This document shows, in pieces, positions 11,774 to 24,900 of a stretch of DNA of 64,000 nt (positions are counted from its first letter, which is position 1; the number at the start of each line of letters is the position of its first letter). The notes beneath the pieces are model-generated. The model had not been told where the DNA came from, did not search any database, and worked only from the letters and a program-made list of their open reading frames with translations. This stretch comes from Amphiura filiformis (taxonomy: Eukaryota; Echinodermata; Ophiuroidea; Amphilepidida; Amphiuridae), in NCBI RefSeq assembly GCF_039555335.1, contig NW_027305498.1:744001-808000 (forward strand), read 5' to 3'. Made by a program: the position numbers and the translations under genes.

Positions 11774-12077
11774 TGCCTTTACAATTCAAAGCATAATTAA
11801 CCCCTGAGAACTACTTGCCTATTGGTCAAAAAGAAGTTTTCATTATCAATTGGACCAATCAGCAACATTGTTAGACTAATTTCGCCACGCAAAAAAAAAT
11901 GGGGTGAATTATTTGCAACGCTCCATTGTGATTGGTGATTAAAATGAAGATACCGTGTAATTGACGAATCAGAGGCAATGTTAGATCGGCAGGTAGTGCT
12001 CAGGGGTTTAAAACGTGATTATAATTTTTTTATTTGTACGCGTTTTTTTCCAATACGCATCAAGGCTATTAAATCAG

Positions 12078-12083
12078 AATAAA
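12078..12083 (+). terminator. Candidate polyadenylation signal of gene 1
   Basis: AATAAA occurs about 305 bases after the gene 1 stop codon. It is the first canonical signal that I noticed downstream. Confidence 0.45.
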
Positions 12084-15000
12084 GTCCAGACACTTCGTTT
12101 CACCTCGTATTTGATAGTGACGCTTTTCCGCTTTTCTACATACGATCTGTGGAATTAGGTTGGCGCGTGTGATTCCAAATACTGAGACCAGAGAAATATG
12201 CACTTACGTCACTACCAAACTTGAGAGAAATGTAGGGCTCCTATAATTATCAATCCAAGACTGATTAATGCTAAAAACTAGTCAGTCATACTATAGTCTG
12301 TTTTGTTTCAAGTTAAGGGTAACGTCATGTTAGATTTTTCGCCATACTGCAGTTACTGTTCAATTTCCTATATTTTACTGACTATCACTTACTTGTGTAC
12401 CGCTCTCTTGCGAAGGGCATTTAAGCTAAAGCACTTGACGGATATTTTTTTAAACTCTGTCAATCAAGAATATTGAATGTATGTTTAAAACTGAGAAGGT
12501 TGGGCATCTGCAAATGTTCATACATCCCTGATATGCTAATGACAGATAACACAAAAAACGAAATTATTTCCAAACTGTGTTAAGTCTACAACCATCATGT
12601 TCTCATTTTCAAGAATGCTGGTCAACAATATGCAGACTATTGTCTCATTTGGGAAACAAAGGCCCACAGAGTTTGCTTTATAATCGTTCACCCAACTGAA
12701 ACTATAATACCAGCTCATTGCAATATCGCACAGATAAAACAGAAACATGTGTAGTGTGGATTTAACCATAGAAGATCTGATTTAACATAGTTGGGCTGTT
12801 TTTAATGAGTGTTATCTTGGTTTAATAGCTTTAAATGGGGTTTAAGTCCTGCAAAGGTCGTGGTAAATTCTACTGTAGACATAATTGCATCATGCGATAA
12901 TCTCATCCCACGGGACGTATATACACGCAGAGGAGCGCGATTTGTCCGTGCGTTGGCGACCCAACCGTGTACGTGCATAGGCAATGATTCGAATCTGCCA
13001 CTGCGAAATCCAAAATGGCGTTACTCTCAACTTGAGACGAGACAGACTAAAACGGCTTTAATCTGCTACATGAATTTATATGAACTTAAACATTTGTGTA
13101 CATATTGCACAGTTATAGTTATGCAAAAATAACACGTTTATTTTAAGAGTGTATATAAATTTAACCCTTATCATTTGCAGAAAGGGCTAGTGGTAAACTT
13201 TAGTTTGCAGGTGTATTTTCTAATTGATCAGTTACAAGAGTAATACACTTATCGAAGGTTGGGTATCTTACACAATTAGTGTAATTATTTTGTAAATAGA
13301 GCATTAAACCTCGCATGCCTATATAGTGAATAAATTGTAAGGCAACAGATAATGTTCCTATTATTTTTAAGGCTCATTCCCCTCTCGTGATATGCCTATC
13401 TCACTATTCTAATGACCACGTTTTTGTTTCCAATATTCCAATATTTGTAGAAATGTTACTTAACTTGGATTTAGATTGTTTTAGTCATAGGCCTCTTTTA
13501 TAGAAAGCACCATCATAAATGACAAATAATTAGATCACCCACCTTTAATGTCACATTTATATGGAGTGTTTGTTGGTGTCATTTCTTTGTGGCTTTTAAA
13601 AGTAGTAATATTAATTTGGGTGCTGTTGAATACGTGGTGAGACGAATTGAGGGAATAAAGTAATAATTTTAATTTATTTAATTGTTAATGTATATATGTC
13701 GATTTAACATAAACGTGGTTTCGAACATAATAGCTAATGCCTATTCCATACTAAAAGCATGTGAAATAACTTGTTCTGCTGTAAATCTTATGCTTTAGTT
13801 GCATCGAATGCTCGCGTATGTATGTTAACTTTAGTTCCAAATTCGACAGCTTCACTTGCGTAAGCAAAGACTATTGACGTTACTGTTCTCCTACCTTTGC
13901 TATAAACAATGCTAGATCTTATTCTTCACATTGCTTGAATCACGTTTGCAACTTGCACAATTTATTTACACGACTATGATCGTTCTAATTATTACAATAT
14001 CAGAATTTTGATGAATGTTAAAGGTGTTCTGTAAATATCATCCCTGTTTTTTTAACTGTTTGTAAACTTACCCGTTGGTCCCGCCAGGACCAGCTTATGG
14101 TTTTCAGATCATCACGTTTCAGATCCCTACTACCAATCTTATTTTACAACCGTTTAGCTAAAAAGGTATTGACCCATTCAACCCTACTGTGACCGCTACA
14201 CACCGACATCGCCTGGCTAATAATTACTTGGTACAGCAGAGATACTAAAATAAATACCCGGGATCGATACACGTGAATGTGCTATGCACGATTTTGATAT
14301 TCAGACTAAAATCTTTGGATACCGGGGTAGAAAATTATGAATATCTCCCGTAAATGATTTCGTCTAAAGAAGCCAGATGTGGTTCCTTGCACTTGAATAT
14401 ACGTGTTGAACAGATATGATAGTCGTTAGCTTGCGTCTTGAAAAAGGAGCTTGCGTCTTGAACTCAAAAACTGACAATAATTCTGATTTTATATGTGCGG
14501 GACTATAGCGCAGTGTATAGGGCAATCGTGGAGGTAGTCTAAAAGCAGTGACCTATGGTGTACCATGCTCACTGCACACAGCGAGGTCAGTCACCGGGCT
14601 ATTGTCAGTAGCCTTAGTCGGATGTCCTTCGGCTCATTATGTGCCTCAAAACTATTAAACAGGTCGGAACAAAATGGTCATGCGTGGCGGTGGATTCAAC
14701 CTACCATGGCGATTTATGCCATGAAAATATCGGGGCGATGACACTGTGCGATATTCACTATGCTTCTCACACTGACACCAATCGTCAAGATTGGATGACA
14801 AAATACCTCAGGCGGAAATCACTTTTGAGACAAGTAGGCAACGGTGGCAAGTGATGCATACCTCCTCCCCCAATTTATACCCCTGCTCCCCCTCCCCCCT
14901 ATGAATAAATCACACGAAATGGCCATAATTTGGACAAACTGGCCATATTTTAGGCAAAGACTGTTTGGCACAAATGTCAAAAACTATGAATACTTTAAGA

Positions 15001-16209
15001 TCTAAAACTGTTTAAAAATTACTGCTTAAAATGTATCTTGCCAAGTGAATAAACATTCAAGTTGATTATATATATTATGATGTCAATATTTATATGAATT
15101 GTTTTTAACATTCATTTGACTTTTCTCTTGTTGAGTTAAAAAAAAAGACTAACCATTATTTATAATAGGATCAACATTTGACATGCAGCACCACCAGTAA
15201 GTAAGTTGTTATGTCGGCAATATAATCTAATAGTATATACTGACCAACAGATGGCGCTATATGTGTTTGTGTTGCAGCAATTTGCTGCACACCAGTTTTC
15301 CTCGTTACACGTTTCTGGAGAATTAACAGAATTGTAAGTTTATACGGTGTTATAGTATTTACGTTAGATGCTTGCTCGACAAACGAGTATGGCGTAGACG
15401 ACACATTTATTAAATTTTCGCAATATTATAAGTGCGTTGGACGTCATTTCCCTATTACTAATGTATTCGAAAGCGTTTATTATTTCTTAGCTAACAATGA
15501 TGCGGCAAAAGCGACAATACTTTGTTCGACTTACAAGAAGCAACAATATATGCATTTTTTTTACTGCGCGCGACAATAAACTCACAACATACGCTCCCGT
15601 AAATGGACATCCTATCAGCTCGCGCTGGTCACGCATTATGCAAAGAAAAACCATGAAGTTCATTTTTTATTACTTCCGTTGTCCGAGTTGTGCGCCAAGC
15701 GTAGACGAGCGTACACACAGAAGACATGTACAAATCACGCTGATTGGTTGATCAATGCACTTGACAACAAGCCGGTTGACCCATTGGTCGTCGGCGCGGC
15801 GCGTAATAGGCGACCTTGTCACTTATACGCGATGCAATTCACCAGCGCGTGCCCGGACCACGGAAGTAATAAAAAACTTTAGTATTCGGCAAGGACCTAC
15901 GGAAATGCACAATTGTCATCATGATGATGTTCGGCGAATGAGGTGCAGATGTAATGATGACGTGATTCAGCCAATCAGAATCCACTTACAGTGTAAACAG
16001 CGCCAAATCGCTGAAATCGGCAGACCACGAAATTGAATTGCGTTATTTGTTGACCTAATTTGAAAAACTGTTTTTAGGGGGAAGTGTTAGCTTTCGTTCG
16101 ATATGAAGAAATTCTAATTGGATGAAGGGAACACTTGAAGTTGTGACAAAAATCAATCACAGCGGCCTATTTTCCAGATAGAAGCTCACACAGCTCTTAC
16201 GATGCTATG
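12084..16209. other. Intergenic stretch, no gene recognised
   Basis: About 4 kb of AT-rich DNA after gene 1. Frames of 60-107 codons occur (for example 12809-13132 and 15497-16036) but lack domains, start context or splice logic. At 14495-14600 a tract resembling a tRNA-type box A (TATAGCGCAGTG) has no convincing box B, so I did not call a SINE. Nothing else stands out. Confidence 0.4.
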
Positions 16210-17116
16210 TATGAATGGAAAAGTGGACCAATTAACATGTACGATTATACGTGTAACCTTACACTCGTAAGATTGCATCTTACACGTGTAAGATTGCATC
16301 TTATGCGTATAAGATCGCATCTTATACGTCTTAGAATCTAGCGGGATGCGTAAATTGACGAATCATATATAAAGAACCCATATTTAAACCCAAACAACCT
16401 ATCATCTTACGCGTATTCATCTTCGACCAATGATATCTCGCCATAGCAATTCTTACACGCGTAAGAGTTGCCTATTAGGGATGGACGGTATTCCGATTTG
16501 ACTGGTACGACGACTGATGAAATATCGCAGCCTTGATATCGATCTGCACTGCGGTAGTTTTCGCAAACGTGATTATTTTACCATCATCTTGAAATTAAAT
16601 TGATATGAGTATTAATTGACTGCAGATAACTGAAAAAAAGTAACCAAAAAGTGAGATAAATCGGGACGGTGACCATGACGGACCAACAGTCGGAAAAATT
16701 CCTGGCAGAGATTCGTCATAAAATACAGGACATTGTAGCACTCATACAAATTAAGCAAATGCCTCGTTTACGATTTTGGTGACGAGCTCTCCTTATCCTC
16801 GGTACGCCGCCAATAATGTCACGTATCGTCCATCACTAAAATCCAAATCTTACACGTATAAGAAGTCGTGGGTGTTACAAATCATAAAACGACTTTACAT
16901 ATTATTGGTTGAAGTTTGTTACGCGTGAGATGATTGGTTGTTTGTGATTTCTTACTCTGTGATTCGTCAATTTAAAAATCCCGCTTCATTCTTACACGTA
17001 CAAAATGCAATCTTACGCGTATAAAATGCAATCTTACACGTGTAAGATGCAATCTTACACGTGTAACCTTACACGTTTATCTTACGCGTTTTTTGGACCA
17101 CTTGGCCATTCATAGT
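16210..17116. mobile_element. TIR element with palindromic subterminal repeats
   Basis: The inverted ends share TATGAATGG followed by an AAGTGG-type block and then arrays of TTACACGTGTAA palindromes and near-copies, each joined to GATTGCATC or its complement (for example 16280-16291, 17034-17045 and 17055-17066). ATGCTATG is found outside both ends (16202-16209 and 17117-17124), a probable 8-bp duplication that would fit hAT-type elements, though the right end has two extra bases. No transposase is present. Clustered subterminal motifs of this kind are usual transposase binding sites. Confidence 0.7.
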
Positions 17117-17124
17117 ATGCTATG

Positions 17125-18123
17125 CACCCGTGTCGTGTAATGTAATCAAAGAGTGTAGAGACAATTCACTGCTTGCTTAGAAGCTCTTGGACGTAAACGT
17201 GTGCTGGTGTATCGAGGTGGAAATTGTGCATAGATCAAGTGGGTAATGATGAATCCAACGGACGAGGACACAAAATACATCAAGGATCAATAAATGATAC
17301 AAGAGGATACCTTGAACATAAACAACAGCAAAGAAAAAGAGCAAGGTACACCAACTTGATGTTAGGAAACAAGTAAAATACAGACTAAACAGTATGCAAG
17401 GGGGACAAAAGCAGCAGGCATAAGAAGTAGGCAAAGTTCGACAGCCAAACATCACCACTTCCAAGGCCCACATAAGTGCTAAACCTGCTAAAACAACAAG
17501 GATCAATGGATATACTAAAGTGCACTATAACAATGAAAATCACTGTGCATATAAACGGACACGATAAACCAATCAATCAATGTAGGAACAAAAACAGGCA
17601 AAGTTCGATGACCACAAATGGCCAATTCCATGAATTCCAGAGTCCACAAAAGTATCAGGAAAACAGTACAAAAGTACACTGGAAGTGATGAAAATCACTA
17701 TGCACATAGCAGACCAACAAAACCAAACAGACAAAAAAAAACCGACGTTGCTTCTGCCAATATTATTTGATACGATCAGCTAAGCAATGTTTGTTATCTG
17801 TGTGTATTTTATATCGGACAACTTGGAAAGAGGGGTCCATAAAAAGTATGCTGTGGAACGACTGGCCGTGTAAAAATGTACATTTTACGGTGGAAATCGT
17901 TTGCACGTCCGGTATAGCAAGAATCAAAACAGTCTCTCGCCCTCTATGGATGTCGTGTTATGAAAATGAGAACTTGTACATGTAGATATCATAATATTTG
18001 AACATAAACTAAATAGTAGTTTGATGATATTATATTTAAAATTGTTTTTATTTATGTTACATTACTTTGTATAGTGTAGAGAACTACAAAGACACAAAAT
18101 GATGTTTTTATGAAATAATTAGC
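17125..18123. other. Intergenic, no gene recognised
   Basis: Roughly 1 kb with an imperfect internal duplication: the AAGTAGGCAAAGTTCGA and CAGGCAAAGTTCGATG neighbourhoods at about 17425 and 17600 are followed by similar text about ATCACTGTGCATA and ATCACTATGCACATA. The frame at 17767-17985 shows no recognised domain. Confidence 0.35.
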
Positions 18124-18796
18124 AATTCGTCGTCTGTATTCCATAGTGGCGTATAGTGGGGCGCCGCGAATAAAAACTTTTCGAGAAATCGGGTTTGAAG
18201 AAATGCCAATTTAAAATCGAGTTGTGTAAATCAGACATTCATTATATTTTGTAAATGATGTGAAATTTCTGTAGTAAACTAAATACATGTTATTGTTATA
18301 TATTTTTCAAAAGAAATAAATACATACTATTGCTGACAAACTGAAAACAAAAAGCACAAAGCTATACGTCACTATGGAAAACAAGCAAAACGCAATACCC
18401 TAACCTAACGTTAACCTTACGCCACCTCGGTCACCGTGTAATCCTTATGGCGTTACTTTTCGTCGTTTGTATTCCATAGTGACGTATAGGTTTGATACGT
18501 CACTATGACGTGTACGCCACAATGACATACAATGTTTTTCATTTTTGCCGATATTTCATAATAATATAAAATGTGTATAAAAAGTGGCGTATGGTCGATA
18601 CGCCACTATGGAAAACAAAAAATTTAACTTTGTAACTATACGCCACATTTAATTAATTAATTACTAATTAATTAGCTAGTTTTGACTGATGAGACTTAGA
18701 AAAATGAAAGAAAACATCATTAAAAACATATGTACCAATTTTCAAACAAATGACCAAAAATCACTATACGCCACTATGGAATACAGCCGACGAATT
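18124..18796. mobile_element. TIR element of 673 bp
   Basis: Near-perfect inverted ends of about 33 bp (one mismatch) start AATTCGTCG and include TATTCCATAGTGGCGTATAG. Internal copies of the same CCATAGTGACGTATA motif and its complement occur at about 18472-18490 and 18595-18612. No coding capacity is visible. AATT at each border may be part of the end or the target. Confidence 0.8.
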
Positions 18797-19033
18797 GGCA
18801 AAATTAACATTTGCATGATTGAGAGCCAGTAAGCCTCAAGAAATGCCATTTCGAGAAAAAACAAGTTTTAATATCGAGGATACAGAACCAGAAAGCCTTA
18901 ACTCACTTGTTGGTTGTTTTGAGATTTTGTTACCAAAATAATCAGCGGCACCTGTAGATTCTTCCAATCATAAAACTGCATTCTAATCAAACTGCATATT
19001 GCAGATAGTGCACTACTAGTCACATCTCAATAT

Positions 19034-20138
19034 ACAGCCTGTCTCAAAAAAGTTGTGCAAGTGAAAAGTGCCCTCTTTGGCAATTAGAAAATACCGTTGT
19101 GACATCAACGTCAAGGATGTAGTCTTAGCTCTCAAATGCCGTTTGTTCTGTTCAATTTACTTGTTTTAATTTCGAGATATGCTTAATTAACGACGAAAGG
19201 GTAAAATCACAATTGTGCCACTTTTACTAGGGAAGAGGGCTTTGCATGCAAATCAGCGATAGCATCAAGTTTATCAAGTGTTCCTTCGTGAAATCAAAAG
19301 AATGCATCAATTACACAATAGAATTTTTTTTACTGATGTTACTATTTTATCATGATGCAGGAATAATGATTCTCTCTTTCCACATAAAAGATAATAAATA
19401 TTTCACATTCTGCTGTCAAATTAAATATATGTACACGTCAATGATTTTATCATGGTAAATACTGTTCTCTTAGTCACTCTAGACATGTTAAAAGACAAAA
19501 AATATTGTACAATAAGGTCCGTATGCACAAAAGAGTTATATACCTGGTCTAACTGGAATTAAGTTCCACCAGGAATGGTCCTTTACTCTTATTTCCTTCC
19601 TAGAGTACATGTAGCTAGTAAATTCTAAAGATTTTAATGCAACATTCAAAAATAATACAACGTTCAAAAATAATACAAAATAACTTAAGCAAATGCAAAG
19701 GAAAATGTCCTTTCTCATGGTACTAAATTCCCTTTAGATCAGGTCTAACTTTAGACCCCGTCTAACTCTTTTGTGCATACGGACGGACCTTGTAAGTTTA
19801 TATTACTTGTTGGGAGAGAAATTAGACAAAATAATGCATGCGCGCTGATGTTGATGCGAATAATGCGTCTAATGCACGAGCCCATCAACATCAGCTTTAT
19901 CATTGATTTTACATGTACAGCTCACTTCCCTAGTAAAAGTGGCACACTTGTGATTTTACCCTTTCGTTGTTAAATAAACATATCTCGAGATTGAAATAAG
20001 CAAATTCAACAGAACAAACGGTATTTGAGAGCTAAGACCGCGCTGTTGACGTTGATATAAGCATAATGTCGCAACAGTATTTTCTAATTGTCAAAGAGGG
20101 CGCTTTTCACTTGCACAACTTTTTTTGAGACAGGCTGT
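19034..20138. mobile_element. Long-TIR element containing a nested TIR element
   Basis: Ends ACAGCCTGTCTCAAAAAA and its complement bound 1.1 kb; the inverted arms run for about 200 bp with scattered mismatches (19034-19240 against 19925-20138). Both arms include GCAAGTGAAAAG and a block ending in a GGTAAAATCAC motif. No transposase is seen. A second, complete TIR element (19514-19791) sits in the middle, so the outer one is older. Confidence 0.8.
19514..19791. mobile_element. Nested TIR element (MITE)
   Basis: The inverted repeat CCGTATGCACAAAAGAGTTA is exact at both ends, with AAGGT extending it outward imperfectly. Internal near-repeats of TTCAAAAATAATACAA lie at 19645-19680. It is about 278 bp and lies within the element 19034-20138. 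Confidence 0.7.
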
Positions 20139-20752
20139 AATATAGCCAATTACAGTTAACCAGAACGACTCAAATCCAGTGGCGGCACCGGGATTTTTTT
20201 CGGGGTCATTGGGGAGCAAAGTGAATTTCAAGCTCCCCCAGAAGCTAGAGCTTAGACATTAGAAGCTATAACTCAGAGAGCATAGATTTCATTTAGAAAA
20301 ACTCAGTATTTAACGAAATACTAAAGAAATATATTAAATTCCACTACGTTTATTAAAATTATTGTTGTGTGAATGTACTTTTTCATTTCAATATATATAT
20401 TTGAAACTATACGGGTAAAGGTGCATTAATTAGATTTAGATGAAGCGTGGCTATTAATTATTAAACACGCACTTAAGCTCAATTTCGCCATTCTCATTAC
20501 TCTCCATTAAATATCCTTCATTCAATGCTTTTAAAGCTTACAGACCGAGGAGCTACACATCCTTAAAAAAGATGTATATAGTATATACAATTCGGATAAG
20601 CCTGATGATGCGAATGGGGGTACTCACCGCAAATAACCATTCAGGTACGTTTCCCAAACAGGCTCACAATTCCGAACACGTTATATATTGATAAACCAAT
20701 TGTAACGCTCAACCTAATTTCATAATTAATATTTTTTTAAATATTGCTGTCT
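20139..20752. other. Intergenic, no gene recognised
   Basis: AT-rich sequence with a GGCGGCACCGGGATTTTTTT tract at about 20181-20200 that resembles the edge of a dispersed repeat. No gene is supported. Confidence 0.35.
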
Positions 20753-20816
20753 TAAGTAAATAAATAAATAAATAATAAAATAAATAAATAAATAAATTAA
20801 TAAATAAATAAATTAA

Positions 20817-20883
<67 letters not shown>

Positions 20884-20898
20884 AAATAATGTAAAAAA

Positions 20899-20957
<59 letters not shown>

Positions 20958-20960
20958 ATA
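20753..20960. repeat. (AAAT)n microsatellite
   Basis: About 200 bp of TAAA/AAAT tetranucleotide repeat with a few interruptions, the largest near 20884-20899. The long frame on the - strand (a repeated IYLF pattern) is produced by this repeat and is not a gene. Confidence 0.95.
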
Positions 20961-21912
20961 TTAATTCTCATGCATGGAATACCTAAGTCAGAGAATCCTC
21001 CTGTCAATTGATAGGACACATCGTCCACGCCAGGTAAACAATTATTTTATAAGCACGTGCCTTAAAAACTGCCCGCCGGCTGCTGAGAGTAGCTTCTATT
21101 GTAAGATGAGCTTATACTTGTGGCTAAAAGCCAATCGCTTTAATATAATATTTTTGCTATTTGTACAAAACTTTTGTAAGACTTGCCGTTGAATATATAT
21201 GTGTTGAAATAATATGATAAGCATTATTGTGCGTATTGAAAACCCGACCTGCGTCTTGAAAACAAAAACTGACGAAAATTGCCGCGAATTGACAACGTTA
21301 AAGAGGGTAATGAGCATGCGCAGATCGTGAAACATTAGTCATTTCAGCTGATAAATGGCAACGCTGCATTTGTAATGGGGAAGAAGTGTGTATTTTTATG
21401 GTAACCGGCGGGTGGTGTGCTTACCCTGAATCGATCGGCCTATCTAGAACAAACTCGCCATGCGTGGCTGTTGAAGAACTAGTGGATACACCCTACTCTC
21501 ATATCGATTTCTGACATGAAGATATTCGCCAGTGTTACGTTTAATCCGATTATCGCCATGCCAACTGCATCACACTTTTGAGTCCTGCATCGCAGCACAG
21601 TCTACAGCATAGCCATGTACTATCAATTCCAAAAGGTATCCAGTTACGAAGGAGTTATGTAACCACTTCGCTGGCGAATAGAGACGATGACGCTGGAGCC
21701 CCCAATGGTCATCACGTGATGCGCATGAGGAAAGTGAGAGGCAAATTGACACACGTAGCAACAGTTACGCGTCGTTACTTTGTCAATTATTTCTACAGTG
21801 TACAAGTCTCAAATGGAATGACTACCGGGCATGTTCCGCTTATGCAGTTGTATATTGACAATTCTTTACATTGAAATTAAAACAATTCTGACCATGATGT
21901 TAAAATATTAGA
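20961..21912. other. Region upstream of gene 2
   Basis: About 950 bp between the microsatellite and the gene 2 start codon. It should hold the promoter, but I see no clear TATA box close to the ATG. The frame at 21578-21874 has no recognised domain and overlaps an opposite-strand frame. Confidence 0.35.
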
Positions 21913-24900
21913 ATGGATTATTATGTTTCCTTGATATTAATCATCATCCCAGGTAAGTTGCTACATTTTGTTAAATTTAAGCAGTCTCGGACATCAGTAG
22001 ACCAATATGTTATAAAGGGTACAAAATAATAACCCCCCTACAATTACAGAACATTTATTTGCATATTATAACCCGGGATTATGACTTGACATATAGATTG
22101 TTCATTTGAAAAATTCAACCAATCTGTAAATAGAGCAATCGTTCTAATACCATCCCAATTGCAACAAACAAAATGTCGAAATAGTCACAATTTCCAAAAG
22201 TAATGCTTTTGGAAGATATGCCTTAAACCAGGGAAGTAATACAGATGGACGATGTCAAAGATTACACCAGACTTACTCAAAGGTGAGAGGGTAGCAATTG
22301 AGCCAACGTGCACCATGTCAAAAATCAAAGTTCCCACTTAAAAATAAATGGCAGTTCGAAGAGACGTATAAGTACCAAAAATGAGATATATTATTACCTG
22401 ACACTGGAACATTCTTGTCAACAGCAATTTTGGGCATCGACTTATAGTGATAATTAGCGGTTTAGACGAAAATGACTGATTTCCAAAAAATTTGATATCA
22501 TATTTAAAGAATTGTGTAAGAATATGGCCGAATACAATTAGTTTGATTTGATTTCTGTAATTATGGACAACAAATCTAATTCCAGATTCCAGATGTTTTT
22601 CCAGAATATAGCAACATACTTCAAAATAAATAAAGTAAAATATGATTTTATCCATAATAACTGGCAATAAAGGAACTTGAGTAAGTCTGATCCACATCAA
22701 AGGCACACTCTCTGAAAATAGATAAAGAAAAACACGATTTTTGTCGATTTATTAGATTTGTTACCAATAACAATAGAAAACATTTCCAGTAAGCCAACAA
22801 ATTAAGGTACCAGTTATGTTCACCCCCTGTATATCCTAAACAAAGAAAAATATATCATAATTGGAACCAGCAACCAATAGCGGCAACTTTTACCTCGAAT
22901 TTAAGACCTCATTTGTTGAAGTTGTTCTAGAAATAAAAACACGACGATCCAAATACGCAAGGAAGATGCCAATTTAAAAGTTGCCGTTTGCTCCATTGCA
23001 AGCCCTATTGATGTGTATACAAAGCGTTCGCGATCAAGAGAACTAGCGCCGCGCTTCCATTGATTAGCACGTTAAAACTAGCGTCGTGCTTTCATTGATT
23101 TGAACACAAAAGTGCAATTTTTGATTTCTTCATTAGGTTTTTGACATACTTGTCTTTATTTAGGATACACAGGGGGTGAACACAACTGGCACCTTAATTT
23201 TTTGGCTTACTGTAGTGTATTTTTTTCATAAAATACATTTTAATTTGCTTCAAAGTGTTACATTCGTCTTTTTTTCCGCTGTTTTTTTTTTTTTTTTTTT
23301 TTTGCTTTTTATCCTTCTTTTTTTCGTTATGCATCCATTAAGCCTTTAAAGTGTATAATAATTAGCTAGTGAGCATTGTCTTTTGAGCATGGATAAATTA
23401 GTAAGATTAAATTGCTTTACCATTATCGGCATCCTATATTATTAAAAGCATGAATTGTAGAAATTTGGTGTCAATTAATAATTAAAGTCGAGGCGACTTA
23501 ATTCATCAAAGCGTTTTTACTTTGTCGTTACGGTAATGTATTAAAGCCATAATGCTTCACAACAACGCCCTCAATTTTATTAGGATTTCTACTTTTGGTA
23601 TAATGTTAATGCCCAATGTTGTACTAAAATACCACTTAAAATACTAAGCCTGAAGTGCTTTAATAACAGTCAAATTTAAGTTTTTATATTAAAACCGGGG
23701 ATACCTGGTTATATTCAGAGTTCACCAATCGAGTGCTTGCTAACATGTCTCGCGGATGTCAGCTTATGTGTACACACGTCGAGCGCGATGCCCCGTGCAG
23801 TATGAGTATGACATGTAATACGATCGGCGAGCATTGTAGGCGCTGGAATGAAATCACAATTGTCTTTGTTTTACCTCATTTGTTTGGCTCGAAATTAAAA
23901 AGAGATAATGTGATCAGTGAAAACTAGCATTTGAATAGGAATCTATTCTTTGTGCAAATCACACATTATGGCTTTAAGCTAGTGCGGATCATCAATTTGA
24001 TTGATCAATATTGGGGACCCTAGATACAGGACTGGATACAAAATAATATTTATTTCAATATTATTGAATCGATTTAATCTAGTTTGATTTTATTGACTGT
24101 TGGAGAAAAAATAACTATTAATGTTCGTGTGTACAGTGCGAAATAGTAGATTTTGTATTCACTCTTGTATCTAGGGTCTTTGATATTTATCAATTAAATT
24201 AATCGTTTATAGGCCGCATACTATATAAAGCCTAATTTCAATCAAATCAATGGTCTACAAGCGAAGATATGTTCAATTGAGTAAAGTAGTCCTAAGAGCT
24301 TGGGCAACTTTCGGGTTTTTTTTGTGTGGAGCAAAAGTAACTGAATTGAGTTGAATCATTAACAATCTGATCGGTGTCCTTAAGATGGGTAATTTTTAAC
24401 AATGGGGCATTTGAAGTGGTATTTTGATTGATACATTTGATAGAAATGTCATATTATTTATAACTAATATTAATTTAAAGGGAAAAAAAGAAGAACAACA
24501 ACCTTTGTTTTTATACTGAGAGTTTTGACGATATGCCTACGATTTAATTTTACGCGGTACAAACTTGATATGTGCGAACATGGCTAAAAGTAGCCAACGT
24601 AAGTAAATCGGACATAGCGTTTGAACCTGAACTAGGAAAGAAGGCAAGTGAGGTTTTTATGCTAGCTAAGATTCAGCTTCATATAAAATTTACGTCATGA
24701 CACATTTTATTTTTTTCTGAAAAGCAAAAATACAACTCCATAATCATGAAAGTTAACTTTACGCACTACACTCTTAAAACGTTTTACATGTTTTAAAACC
24801 GTTTTCATGGTTTTTTATATAACCCGACATTTAAACGTTTTTAGAACGTTTTGACAAAAACCAATAACTTGTTAAAATTGTTTGGAGACACAATGGACCA

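Noticed and set aside
14495..14620. tRNA-derived SINE
   Set aside because: A box-A-like stretch is present but no box B or tail was found, and no second copy was noticed in the window.
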